In this document: positions 1 to 5,939 of the stretch, piece by piece | Position numbering within the stretch: position 1 is the first letter of the stretch | Layout of the letters: each line of letters begins with the position of its first letter | From: Archaeoglobaceae archaeon | GTDB taxonomy: Archaea; Halobacteriota; Archaeoglobi; Archaeoglobales; JdFR-42 | Reading direction: 5' to 3' | Assembly (NCBI GenBank): GCA_015523685.1 | Contig: WAJW01000167.1 | Location: forward strand, 1 to 10,353 | DNA length: 10,353 nucleotides | Position numbers and translations under genes: made by a program | Notes under the pieces: generated by a model | The model's database searches: none | What the model was told of the DNA's origin: nothing | The model's input: only the letters and a program-made list of their open reading frames with translations

Positions 1-639
1 ATCGAAAACTATCTCTGAATAGGCGAAATCATGTGCAATTATGAGATCATTCTCCAGTGCAAAATCCACAGCGGATCTGTAGAAGTCCCTGTCAGCAACG
101 GCGGAGGTGGGATTATTCGGATAATTCAGATATAGAATTTTTGCCTTTTTTGCCACATCTCTCTCTATCTCTGAGAAGTCAGGAAGGAAACCATTTTCCT
201 CCCTGAGAGGTACGAAGTGAGGGTTTCCCCCTGCAAGGATGGTCCCTATGAAATACACAGGATAACCGGGATCCGGCACAAGGGTTAGATCGCCGTTGTT
301 TAGAAATGCAAGGGGGAGATGGGCAATTCCCTCCTTTGAACCTATAAGTGCTATGACTTCCCTTTCAGGGTCCAGGTCTATGCCCTTTCTCTCTCTGTAC
401 CACTCTGCAACCGCCTCTCTGAAAGATAACAACCCTTCATAGGAGGGATATCTGTGATTTTCAGGTTTCTTTGCCGAGGAACAGAGCTTTTCAATTATGT
501 GACGTGGCGTGGGTAGATCCGGGTCTCCAACACCAAAATCGATTATATCCACACCATCCTTTATCTTCTCTTCCTTGAGTCTGTCGAGCTCGGCAAAGAG
601 ATAAGGAGGAAGTTTTCCCAGTTTCTCCGAATACACCAT
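1..639 (-). CDS. dapL: LL-diaminopimelate aminotransferase, N-terminal part (cut by window edge)
   Basis: PLP-dependent class I/II aminotransferase. The first 213 residues are visible; the rest, including the catalytic lysine, lies beyond the left edge. DapL converts tetrahydrodipicolinate to LL-diaminopimelate with glutamate, the one-step route to lysine precursors. Seen: a PPYLFAELDRLKEE start (residues 11-24), GVGDPDLPTP (36-45), HRYPSYEGL (62-70), GSKEGIAHLP (100-109), NYPNNPT (172-178) and AHDFAYSEI (202-210), in which Asp204 and Tyr207 should contact PLP. These stretches fit the DapL group better than ordinary AspATs. I chose the ATG at 639, preceded directly by GGTGGT and about 30 nt below a TATA-like box. 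An in-frame GTG at 663 would add eight residues. It lies 48 nt after the cyclo-ligase gene and could be co-transcribed with it or use its own promoter. Confidence 0.85.
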   Translation of the reverse strand, partial: MVYSEKLGKLPPYLFAELDRLKEEKIKDGVDIIDFGVGDPDLPTPRHIIEKLCSSAKKPENHRYPSYEGLLSFREAVAEWYRERKGIDLDPEREVIALIGSKEGIAHLPLAFLNNGDLTLVPDPGYPVYFIGTILAGGNPHFVPLREENGFLPDFSEIERDVAKKAKILYLNYPNNPTSAVADRDFYRSAVDFALENDLIIAHDFAYSEIVFD

Positions 640-666
640 ACCACCAGCATCTGAAGATATCACGTG

Positions 667-676
667 ATTTAAATAA
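667..676 (-). promoter_or_regulatory. TATA-like box upstream of dapL
   Basis: Reads TTATTTAAAT on the minus strand. A start site about 25 nt downstream would fall near 645, a few bases before the dapL ATG at 639. A perfect 10-bp palindrome, ATCACGTGAT (659-668), sits between the box and the predicted start site and could be an operator. Promoter assignment is from sequence and spacing only. Confidence 0.45.
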
Positions 677-687
677 CTTTTTACTTG

Positions 688-1296
688 TCATCTCCTTACA
701 TCTATTACTCTCGTTGGGGTCAGAATTATGTCAGCAGGCACATCCCGATCATCCATCAGATACTCCAGATCATCAAATATTTGAATATCATGTGCAATAA
801 CAACCACAGGGCAGTTTTCAGCCATCGCACCCGCTTTCTCGAGAATTGTGTATTCTCTGTCCCCATATCCGGTACCTTTTCCGATCCTGTTTCCCTTAAG
901 ATCGACTGCAACACATCCCTGAAGAAACATGTTCACCTTCTTTCCGATGGATGGTGGCCTCACTTCAGCTCCATACCTGAGCATTCCCGTAATCGTTGAA
1001 GCCTTTTGTGGATCCGCATCTCTCAGGAGTAGAAAGCCTTTCATGTGAGGTTTAGCAACAAGGAGTGACTTTCCCTCTTCCAGACAGATTTCCCTCCCTT
1101 TCCTCAGGACTGAATCAGGTGCGGAAAAAACCATCTCAGCCTTCCAGAATGCTTCTATTTCCCTCAACCTCTCACATGCCCTTTCTGATCCCCTAAAATT
1201 CGGGATTCTCCCACGGGATGGAAACTTCGTCATGTTCCTCTCTTCCATAACCCTCCAGATATGATTTCTAACATCCCTTTTGTTCCTGAATCTCAT
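688..1296 (-). CDS. 5-formyltetrahydrofolate cyclo-ligase family protein (MTHFS-like)
   Basis: Predicted 202-residue cytosolic protein of the MTHFS (5-formyl-THF cyclo-ligase) superfamily, which performs ATP-dependent closure of a formyl-pterin to the methenyl form. Seen: a basic N terminus (RNKRDVRNHIWRVME, 4-18), GRIPNF (29-34), which is typical of archaeal and MTHFSD-like members, and GKGTGYGDRE (139-148), the equivalent of the family's glycine-rich GxGGGYYD loop. Start ATG at 1296 was chosen because the 32 residues further upstream in this frame are hydrophobic, unlike the family, and run into the divergent ogg gene. Archaeoglobi use tetrahydromethanopterin rather than folate for C1 transfer, so the real pterin substrate is uncertain. 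A coenzyme-binding role without cyclo-ligase activity is the alternative. Confidence 0.75.
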   Translation of the reverse strand: MRFRNKRDVRNHIWRVMEERNMTKFPSRGRIPNFRGSERACERLREIEAFWKAEMVFSAPDSVLRKGREICLEEGKSLLVAKPHMKGFLLLRDADPQKASTITGMLRYGAEVRPPSIGKKVNMFLQGCVAVDLKGNRIGKGTGYGDREYTILEKAGAMAENCPVVVIAHDIQIFDDLEYLMDDRDVPADIILTPTRVIDVRR

Positions 1297-1337
1297 CCAA
1301 AAGATTAAAGATGTGTCACCATCCTTGTATTTTTCCA
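1297..1337. promoter_or_regulatory. Compact divergent promoter between cyclo-ligase gene and ogg
   Basis: Only 41 bp separate the two ATG codons. An A/T-rich element around 1299-1310 (AAAAGATTAAAG) lies about 30 nt upstream of the ogg ATG at 1338. An opposing element near 1328-1335 (AAAAATAC on the minus strand) lies about 35 nt upstream of the ATG at 1296. Both transcripts would have leaders of ten bases or fewer. Element boundaries are approximate. Confidence 0.45.
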
Positions 1338-1961
1338 ATGGACAGACTTGTCGAAAAAATTGAGAGAATGAAAAAAACAGATATAAAAGCAATAATTGAT
1401 CGAAGAATGGAAGAGTTCAGATCGTTCAGAGAGCGGGGAGATGAAGACTGGTTTTCTGAGCTGTGTTTCTGTATCCTTACTGCAAATTCATCGGCTGAAC
1501 TCGGGATACGGATACAGAGAAAGCATGGAGAGATGTTTCTGAATTCCGACAGAGAGAAACTGGCAGAGATATTGAAGAGAGAGGGACACAGATTTCACTC
1601 AGTTCGTGCAGAATATATCTGCAATGCAAGGAAATTCAGAAACATAAAGGAAATAATATCCGGATTCAGATCGGGTAAGGTTGCAAGGGAATGGCTTGTC
1701 AAAAATATAAGGGGTCTCGGTTACAAGGAGGCAAGTCATTTCCTGAGAAATGTGGGATTTGAGGATGTTGCCATCCTTGACAGACACATCATAAATCTCC
1801 TTGTTGAAAATGGAATAATAGAGAGATTCAGATCTCTTACGAGGAAGAGATACCTTGAGATCGAGAGAATACTGGAAGATATATCCGGACAGACTGGCCT
1901 TTCACTTGGAGAACTTGATCTGTATCTCTGGTATATGAAAACCGGCAGAGTTATGAAATAG
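1338..1961 (+). CDS. ogg: 8-oxoguanine DNA glycosylase/AP lyase, Ogg2 family
   Basis: Bifunctional base-excision repair enzyme that removes 8-oxoguanine and nicks the abasic site. From the ATG at 1338 it is 207 residues, the length I recall for archaeal Ogg2 enzymes. Seen: helix-hairpin-helix and catalytic segment IRGLGYKEASHFLRN (124-138) with the predicted Schiff-base lysine Lys130, then AILDRHI (145-151) with catalytic Asp148. The protein ends in Lys207; in the M. jannaschii enzyme the C-terminal lysine contributes to 8-oxoG recognition. No iron-sulfur cysteine cluster is present, unlike Nth/MutY. An upstream in-frame ATG at 1311 would add nine residues but lies inside the likely promoter, so I rejected it. 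It stands alone on the plus strand, divergent from the cyclo-ligase gene. Confidence 0.93.
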   Translation: MDRLVEKIERMKKTDIKAIIDRRMEEFRSFRERGDEDWFSELCFCILTANSSAELGIRIQRKHGEMFLNSDREKLAEILKREGHRFHSVRAEYICNARKFRNIKEIISGFRSGKVAREWLVKNIRGLGYKEASHFLRNVGFEDVAILDRHIINLLVENGIIERFRSLTRKRYLEIERILEDISGQTGLSLGELDLYLWYMKTGRVMK

Positions 1962-1973
1962 ATGGGTTTCTGT

Positions 1974-1997
1974 AATCCTTAAAGGCGAAAATCCTTA
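1974..1997. repeat. Direct repeat and small palindrome upstream of the winged-helix gene
   Basis: AATCCTTA occurs at 1974-1981 and again at 1990-1997 (16-bp period). The first copy overlaps the inverted repeat CCTTAAAGG (1977-1985). Both lie directly upstream of the TATA box at 2005-2013, where an operator or activator site could sit. Function is inferred from position. Confidence 0.35.
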
Positions 1998-2004
1998 GAT
2001 AACA

Positions 2005-2013
2005 TTTATATAT
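2005..2013 (+). promoter_or_regulatory. TATA box of the winged-helix regulator gene
   Basis: TTTATATAT, a strong archaeal TATA element. The predicted start site 25-27 nt downstream falls at about 2035, so the transcript would start almost at the TTG/ATG codons (2035/2038) and be leaderless. No good Shine-Dalgarno precedes the gene, which agrees. Confidence 0.6.
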
Positions 2014-2037
2014 GTATAAAAAATAATGGGCTGATTG

Positions 2038-2343
2038 ATGCTTGAAAGAATGAAATCTGAGATAGATATGACATTCAGGCACCTTCTTGTATTGAAGGCT
2101 GTTAAAGAAAATCAGCCGATAGGAATTTTCAAGCTCTCAGAATTGTTAAAACTGCCAAATCATAAAGTCAGATATTCTCTCAGAATTCTTGAGCAGGCGG
2201 GATTGATAAGGCCTTCCCCCCAGGGGGCCATAGTGACGGAGAGATTTGAAGAGCTAAAAAATCAGGTGGATGACGATATAAAGGATATATCGGAGAAGAT
2301 AGAGGAAATCAAAATTCTTGTCGATGAAATGAAAATGCTATAA
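2038..2343 (+). CDS. Small winged-helix DNA-binding transcriptional regulator
   Basis: A 101-residue soluble protein. Residues about 11-66 read as an archaeal winged helix: HLLVLKAVKENQ (helix 1), GIFKLSELLKLPNHKVRYSLRILEQAGL (helix-turn-helix, about 29-56), then a wing at LIRPSPQGAIVTE. Residues about 68-101 (EELKNQVDDDIKDISEKIEE onward) are highly charged with heptad-like hydrophobic spacing, probably a dimerising coiled coil. No ligand-binding domain is visible, so it resembles the small single-domain archaeal regulators. Start: the ATG at 2038 follows directly on an in-frame TTG at 2035; either is possible on a leaderless transcript. It converges with the end of ccdA (19-bp gap). Its target is unknown; the repeats in its own promoter suggest autoregulation. 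Confidence 0.75.
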   Translation: MLERMKSEIDMTFRHLLVLKAVKENQPIGIFKLSELLKLPNHKVRYSLRILEQAGLIRPSPQGAIVTERFEELKNQVDDDIKDISEKIEEIKILVDEMKML

Positions 2344-2362
2344 ACAGATTTAACACACGTTT

Positions 2363-3037
2363 CTACAGCGGTGGCTCCGGAAAAACAATAAAAAGAAATG
2401 ATTGAATTCTGGTGTAAAGTCCCGTTATGTAAATAACTCCTATAGCGATCAAAACCCATCCCGCAATAATCCTCAATCGATCTCCGTATCTTGCAATCCC
2501 TGCCATCGATCCCAGCCTTCTTCCTGCGAACAGAACAACACCCATTGAGAGAGCGAGACCTATGGAATAAACGAAAAGAAGCAAGCCACCATGGATCATG
2601 TCTCCTTTCTGAACAATATATGCGAGAATTGAGCCGAGCACAGGGCCGGTGCACGGTATCCATATGATGCCAAGAGACATTCCCAGCAAAAATCTACCGG
2701 TATACGTGGAAGCGGGTGAGTACTGCGGGATTATCCTGCTCATCGCGGTGGAGAATCCTGCATTAACTCTCTTCGAAATGAGAACTATTCCAAAAAAGAT
2801 TATAATGCCGTATGCCACATATGTGAGGAAGAGACCAGTCCACTGCAGTTCAGCCCCTATTGCCCCGGAGAGGAGTCCGAGCGAGGTGAAAGAGACCACC
2901 ATTCCCGCAACAACAACGAGCCCTTTGCCCAGCCCACCAACGGAGCCTGCAAAAACGGATGGAAGAACCAGAACCACGCATGGAGATGCTACCGAGATAA
3001 CTCCAGCCAGAAATGCAAGAAATAGGTCAAGAGCCAT
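2363..3037 (-). CDS. ccdA: CcdA-type transmembrane thiol-disulfide transporter
   Basis: A 224-residue polytopic membrane protein of the CcdA/DsbD-central-domain family, which carries reducing equivalents from cytosolic thioredoxin across the membrane for cytochrome c maturation or other extracytoplasmic thiol reduction. Seen: an N-terminal helix with ISVASPCVVLVLPS (14-27) containing Cys20, a matching IPCTGPVLG (127-135) containing Cys129, and about six hydrophobic segments. The two proline-flanked cysteines, one in each half of the pseudo-symmetric protein, are the redox pair of the family. It is the last gene of the long minus-strand operon, starting 1 bp after the ATPase stop. No thioredoxin-like or cytochrome c assembly gene lies in the window, so its partner is encoded elsewhere. 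Confidence 0.88.
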   Translation of the reverse strand: MALDLFLAFLAGVISVASPCVVLVLPSVFAGSVGGLGKGLVVVAGMVVSFTSLGLLSGAIGAELQWTGLFLTYVAYGIIIFFGIVLISKRVNAGFSTAMSRIIPQYSPASTYTGRFLLGMSLGIIWIPCTGPVLGSILAYIVQKGDMIHGGLLLFVYSIGLALSMGVVLFAGRRLGSMAGIARYGDRLRIIAGWVLIAIGVIYITGLYTRIQSFLFIVFPEPPL

Positions 3038-3038
3038 T

Positions 3039-3680
3039 TTATCCTATTTCCAGGAGATCAATTAACTCATCGTCTATTTCATTGGGGAACTTTATACCGT
3101 CCCTTTCTATGGAGAACTCCACCATATCGTGTTCTATGTACTTTGAGGCCTTGATTACCTTCATTATTCTCCGAACACCTTTCTCCGAGAACTCATTTTC
3201 AACTTCAAGAACGTTATCGAAGAGCATTGTTATGGAAACCTCCACCTCCTTTTCATGGGCGTTTTTTGTGAGTGTGAATATTCCTGAAGCATCGTCATCG
3301 TCCAGCCTGACCATCACCCCCCTGAGGAAATGAATTATGTTCTGGGGCTTGTGATAGAGCAGAAGTCCAGAAATGGAATCAAGGATAAAGCAGTACTTTT
3401 TCCCCACAGCCCCCAGAGTTTTGTTTATGGCAAGGCTCACCTCATTGAGATTTATGGGATTCTGAACTATTATGTCCTTTGGTGTATGAACGCTTCTTCT
3501 CTCCCATGTATGTGCATCCACCACAAAGAGATTTGCCCCCTTGGGGAACTCGGATCTCACCTTTTCAGCCGATTTCAAAGTTGAAACCCACACGATCTTG
3601 TCGCATTTCCGGGTTATGTGGAGTATGAGCCTTGTCTTGCCAGCTCCGGGTTCTCCTTTAAGGAGCATATTACTGCACAA
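3039..3680 (-). CDS. KaiC/RecA-superfamily P-loop ATPase, small single-domain
   Basis: A 213-residue protein made almost wholly of one RecA-like core. Seen: Walker A GEPGAGKT (9-16), IVWVSTLKSAEKV (29-41), which fits strand 2 of KaiC/RAD55 proteins, Walker B FILDS (98-102, Asp101), and a C-terminal strand pair KVIKASKYIEHDMVEFSIERDGI (174-196) like the tail of KaiC-type domains. It lacks KaiC's second domain. The start is uncertain: a TTG at 3680 abuts the upstream gene's TAG and has GGGGAG and GAGGT sequences before it, while an ATG at 3668 leaves Walker A at residues 5-12. Transcribed between the membrane protein and ccdA, it probably works with the membrane protein in a sensory or membrane-associated process. 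Specific function unknown. Confidence 0.8.
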   Translation of the reverse strand: MCSNMLLKGEPGAGKTRLILHITRKCDKIVWVSTLKSAEKVRSEFPKGANLFVVDAHTWERRSVHTPKDIIVQNPINLNEVSLAINKTLGAVGKKYCFILDSISGLLLYHKPQNIIHFLRGVMVRLDDDDASGIFTLTKNAHEKEVEVSITMLFDNVLEVENEFSEKGVRRIMKVIKASKYIEHDMVEFSIERDGIKFPNEIDDELIDLLEIG

Positions 3681-4397
3681 CTACCTCAACTCCCCTAACC
3701 CCTTTGTCAATTCCTTTAAATAATTATTCCCGTAGTAAGCAAATGTAAGAAGTGATGCAGTTTCAAGAAATTTGTAGCTTCCGGGATATCCGAAGTACAG
3801 ATTGACGATCCCAAATCCGTAAAGGCTTATGGCAAGAATAAACCCATTGAGAATGTCAACAAGGTTCAGGGGAATCACAATTATACCACCCTTCACCCTC
3901 GGTATGTATTCATTTATTGTTCGGTAGATCAGGTAGATAAGTATGATGAAGGTTATACCATAAATGAGCACCATGATCCTGAAAATCATATTCGAAAGAC
4001 CGGGAAAATTCTCATTCAGCCTTAGAGAAAAGATCCAGTATGTTGTAATTGTTACAAGAGTTACCACGGTCTTTTCCGATACCTCAATATTGAAGAACAT
4101 ACTCCTGTCAATTTTTGCAAATATGTATATGAAATAAATGAGAAAGGCGACGAAAAACAAGGGGATCAGGTAATACTCCAGATAGTAGTATACAGCTGTC
4201 GTCTCCGCCACGGATTCAATCACATGTATGAAAGACCAGAGAAGGAAGACGAGCATTGCGAGTATCACAAGGTAGATGGTTTCCTTCCAGTAAAGGTTGA
4301 ATCTGTCCTTTTCCTCATCCTTCATTTTTGATATTATATGAACCAGATATATCCCGACGAGTGCGAGGATTCCGCCAAGATATCCAAAATGGGTCAG
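3681..4397 (-). CDS. Polytopic (about 7-TM) membrane protein of unknown function, probable CTG start
   Basis: I do not recognise the family. From the CTG it has 238 residues with hydrophobic segments near 4-23, 40-60, 74-95, 109-125, 137-158, 173-203 (one or two helices) and 207-222, giving six to seven helices and short charged loops; there is no cysteine-rich or enzymatic motif. There is no ATG, GTG or TTG between the aspartate aminotransferase stop and an ATG at about 4325 that would delete helix 1. A CTG at 4397-4395 overlaps that stop as CTGA and sits six bases after a strong Shine-Dalgarno GGGAGGT (4410-4404). The alternative is a TTG at 4472, which would add 25 polar residues overlapping the upstream gene. 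Its stop abuts the ATPase start, suggesting the two act together. Confidence 0.75.
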   Translation of the reverse strand: MTHFGYLGGILALVGIYLVHIISKMKDEEKDRFNLYWKETIYLVILAMLVFLLWSFIHVIESVAETTAVYYYLEYYLIPLFFVAFLIYFIYIFAKIDRSMFFNIEVSEKTVVTLVTITTYWIFSLRLNENFPGLSNMIFRIMVLIYGITFIILIYLIYRTINEYIPRVKGGIIVIPLNLVDILNGFILAISLYGFGIVNLYFGYPGSYKFLETASLLTFAYYGNNYLKELTKGLGELR

Positions 4398-5530
4398 TTC
4401 AGAACCTCCCTCATTCTTTTCAGGGCTTTTCTGAGATTTTCTTTCGATGTCGCATATGAAATTCTCACCCAATCTCCCCAGCTCTTACCGAAAGCATCTC
4501 CCGGAGTGACTGCAACGTAAGCTCTGGTTAACAGCCTTTCAGAAACCTCCATACCACTGCCATACCTTCCAACATCTGCAAAAACATAAAAGGCTCCCTC
4601 TGCCGGCATGCATTCAATGCCAAGCTCCTCAAGACCGGAAACAACAAGATCCCTTCTCTCTCTGAACTCTCTAACCATGTCCTCCACGCATTTCTGGGAG
4701 CTTTCAAGGGCTGAAACTCCTGCATACTGAACAAAAGATGGAGCACAGCTTACTGTATGCTGCTGAACCTTGAGCATTGCGGAAATAATCTCGTCTGAGG
4801 ATGCCGCATACCCCAGCCTCCACCCGGTCATGGCATATGCCTTTGAAAATCCATTTACAGTTATTGTTCTGTCCCACATCTCATCCATGGAGGCAGGACT
4901 GATGTGCTCTCCTCCGTATATTATTTTTTCGTAAATCTCATCAGAAATTACATAAAGATCATGATCCACAGCTACATCCCTTATCGTTCTCATGAACTCA
5001 TGATCAAAAACAGCTCCAAGTGGATTGTTGGGTGAATTTACAATGATCATCTTTGTTTTCCGAGTTATCACTTCCTGAATGCCGTCAATCTCAAGACCCT
5101 TCCCCAGATTAAACCAGACCACTCTTCCACCTGAAAGCTTTACGCATGCCTCATAGGTAACCCATGCCGGCTCAAAAAGAATTACCTCATCACCTTCTTC
5201 GATAAGAGAAAAGACCGCCTCAAATATTGCGTGCTTTGCTCCCGGTGTGACGATTATCTGATCCGGATCATAGGATACATTATTCTCCCTTTCAAATTTC
5301 CTCGCTATTGCCTCTCTCAGCTCTGGAATACCCTTGCTGGGTGTGTAGTGTGTAAGGCCGTTCGCCATGGCCTTGTAACCCGCCTCAACTATATGCTCAG
5401 GAGTTGGGAAATCAGGTTCTCCTACACTCAGGCTTATGACATCCTTTCCCTCTCTTCTCAGTTTAGAGGCAAGATCGGTTATTCTCAGGGTTGCAGATTC
5501 TTCTACTCTGGACAATCTTTCAGAGATCAT
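4394..5530 (-). CDS. Class I PLP aminotransferase, aspartate aminotransferase-like
   Basis: Complete 378-residue fold-type I aminotransferase (AspAT subfamily I-gamma style). Seen: SVGEPDFPTP (35-44), HYTPSKGIPELREAIA (61-76), SPNNPLG (166-172), SDEIYEKI (196-203) with Asp197 and Tyr200, NGFSKAYAMTGWRLGY (226-241) with the PLP lysine Lys230 and Arg238, and WVRISYA (354-360) with Arg356 for the substrate alpha-carboxylate. Likely reaction: aspartate plus 2-oxoglutarate to oxaloacetate plus glutamate. Broad-specificity or aromatic aminotransferases share these motifs, so the substrate is not certain. The ATG at 5530 overlaps the ribH stop as ATGA. It is the fourth gene of the operon and lies directly before the membrane protein. 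Confidence 0.88.
   Translation of the reverse strand: MISERLSRVEESATLRITDLASKLRREGKDVISLSVGEPDFPTPEHIVEAGYKAMANGLTHYTPSKGIPELREAIARKFERENNVSYDPDQIIVTPGAKHAIFEAVFSLIEEGDEVILFEPAWVTYEACVKLSGGRVVWFNLGKGLEIDGIQEVITRKTKMIIVNSPNNPLGAVFDHEFMRTIRDVAVDHDLYVISDEIYEKIIYGGEHISPASMDEMWDRTITVNGFSKAYAMTGWRLGYAASSDEIISAMLKVQQHTVSCAPSFVQYAGVSALESSQKCVEDMVREFRERRDLVVSGLEELGIECMPAEGAFYVFADVGRYGSGMEVSERLLTRAYVAVTPGDAFGKSWGDWVRISYATSKENLRKALKRMREVLN
4404..4410 (-). promoter_or_regulatory. Shine-Dalgarno that points to a CTG start
   Basis: GGGAGGT inside the 3' end of the aspartate aminotransferase gene, six bases before CTG (4397-4395). It is the best ribosome binding site available for the membrane protein and decides the start call. 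Confidence 0.6.
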
Positions 5531-5934
5531 CCCTTCAGCCTCTTGACAAGCTTTACTGCTGCCTCCACAGCCCTTTTCGCATAATCCACCCTTGCATGTG
5601 CCTCAAGTCTCCCCATTCCGGGCCCTGAAATTCCAAGTGTGACGGGGACCCCATACTCAATGCTCAGATCCATGATCTTCCTGGCCGCATGCTGTGCAAC
5701 AACCTCGTCATGTTCCGTTGCACCTTCTATGACTGCACCTATGGTCACGACAGCATCAATACCACCATCTTCGAGCATTTTCTTTACCGCTATTGGAATA
5801 TCAAAAACTCCCGGAACTTTAAGGGTTCTCACAACCTCAGCACCGAGAAATTCGGCATGCTCTTTCCCGAGAATTTCCATCTGATAGGTTATATCTCTAT
5901 TGAATTCCGCCACAACAAAGCCGAGTTTAACCAT
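5527..5934 (-). CDS. ribH: 6,7-dimethyl-8-ribityllumazine synthase
   Basis: Penultimate riboflavin enzyme: joins 5-amino-6-ribitylaminouracil with 3,4-dihydroxy-2-butanone 4-phosphate. 135 residues from the ATG at 5934. Seen: GFVVAEFNRDIT (5-16) with the substrate-binding FN, VPGVFDIPIAVKK (40-52), TIGAVIEGATEHDEV (64-78) with the presumed catalytic His75, VTLGISGPG (98-106) and ARVDYAKRAVEAA (114-126) with the phosphate-binding arginine. It is close to what I recall of the M. jannaschii enzyme, and a large hollow oligomer is expected for the family. Start: GAGGTGA (5946-5940) lies five bases before ATG 5934. An ATG at 5940 and a GTG at 5943 are in frame but poorly spaced. It directly follows its paralogue ribC. 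Confidence 0.95.
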   Translation of the reverse strand: MVKLGFVVAEFNRDITYQMEILGKEHAEFLGAEVVRTLKVPGVFDIPIAVKKMLEDGGIDAVVTIGAVIEGATEHDEVVAQHAARKIMDLSIEYGVPVTLGISGPGMGRLEAHARVDYAKRAVEAAVKLVKRLKG

Positions 5935-5939
5935 CAACA

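Noticed and set aside
491..691. Minus-strand 66-codon frame starting in ATGA overlap with the cyclo-ligase stop, behind AAGGAG
   Set aside because: The start signal is attractive, but the frame overlaps the well-conserved dapL N terminus in another frame and its product has no domain-like pattern. Treated as a shadow.
2649..3065. Plus-strand 138-codon open frame opposite ccdA
   Set aside because: Antisense shadow of a GC-richer membrane protein gene; low-complexity Pro/Thr product and no promoter.
3039..3680. FlaH/ArlH archaellum ATPase paired with an FlaJ-like membrane protein
   Set aside because: The membrane protein lacks the size and character of FlaJ and no other archaellum gene (FlaI, archaellins) is present.
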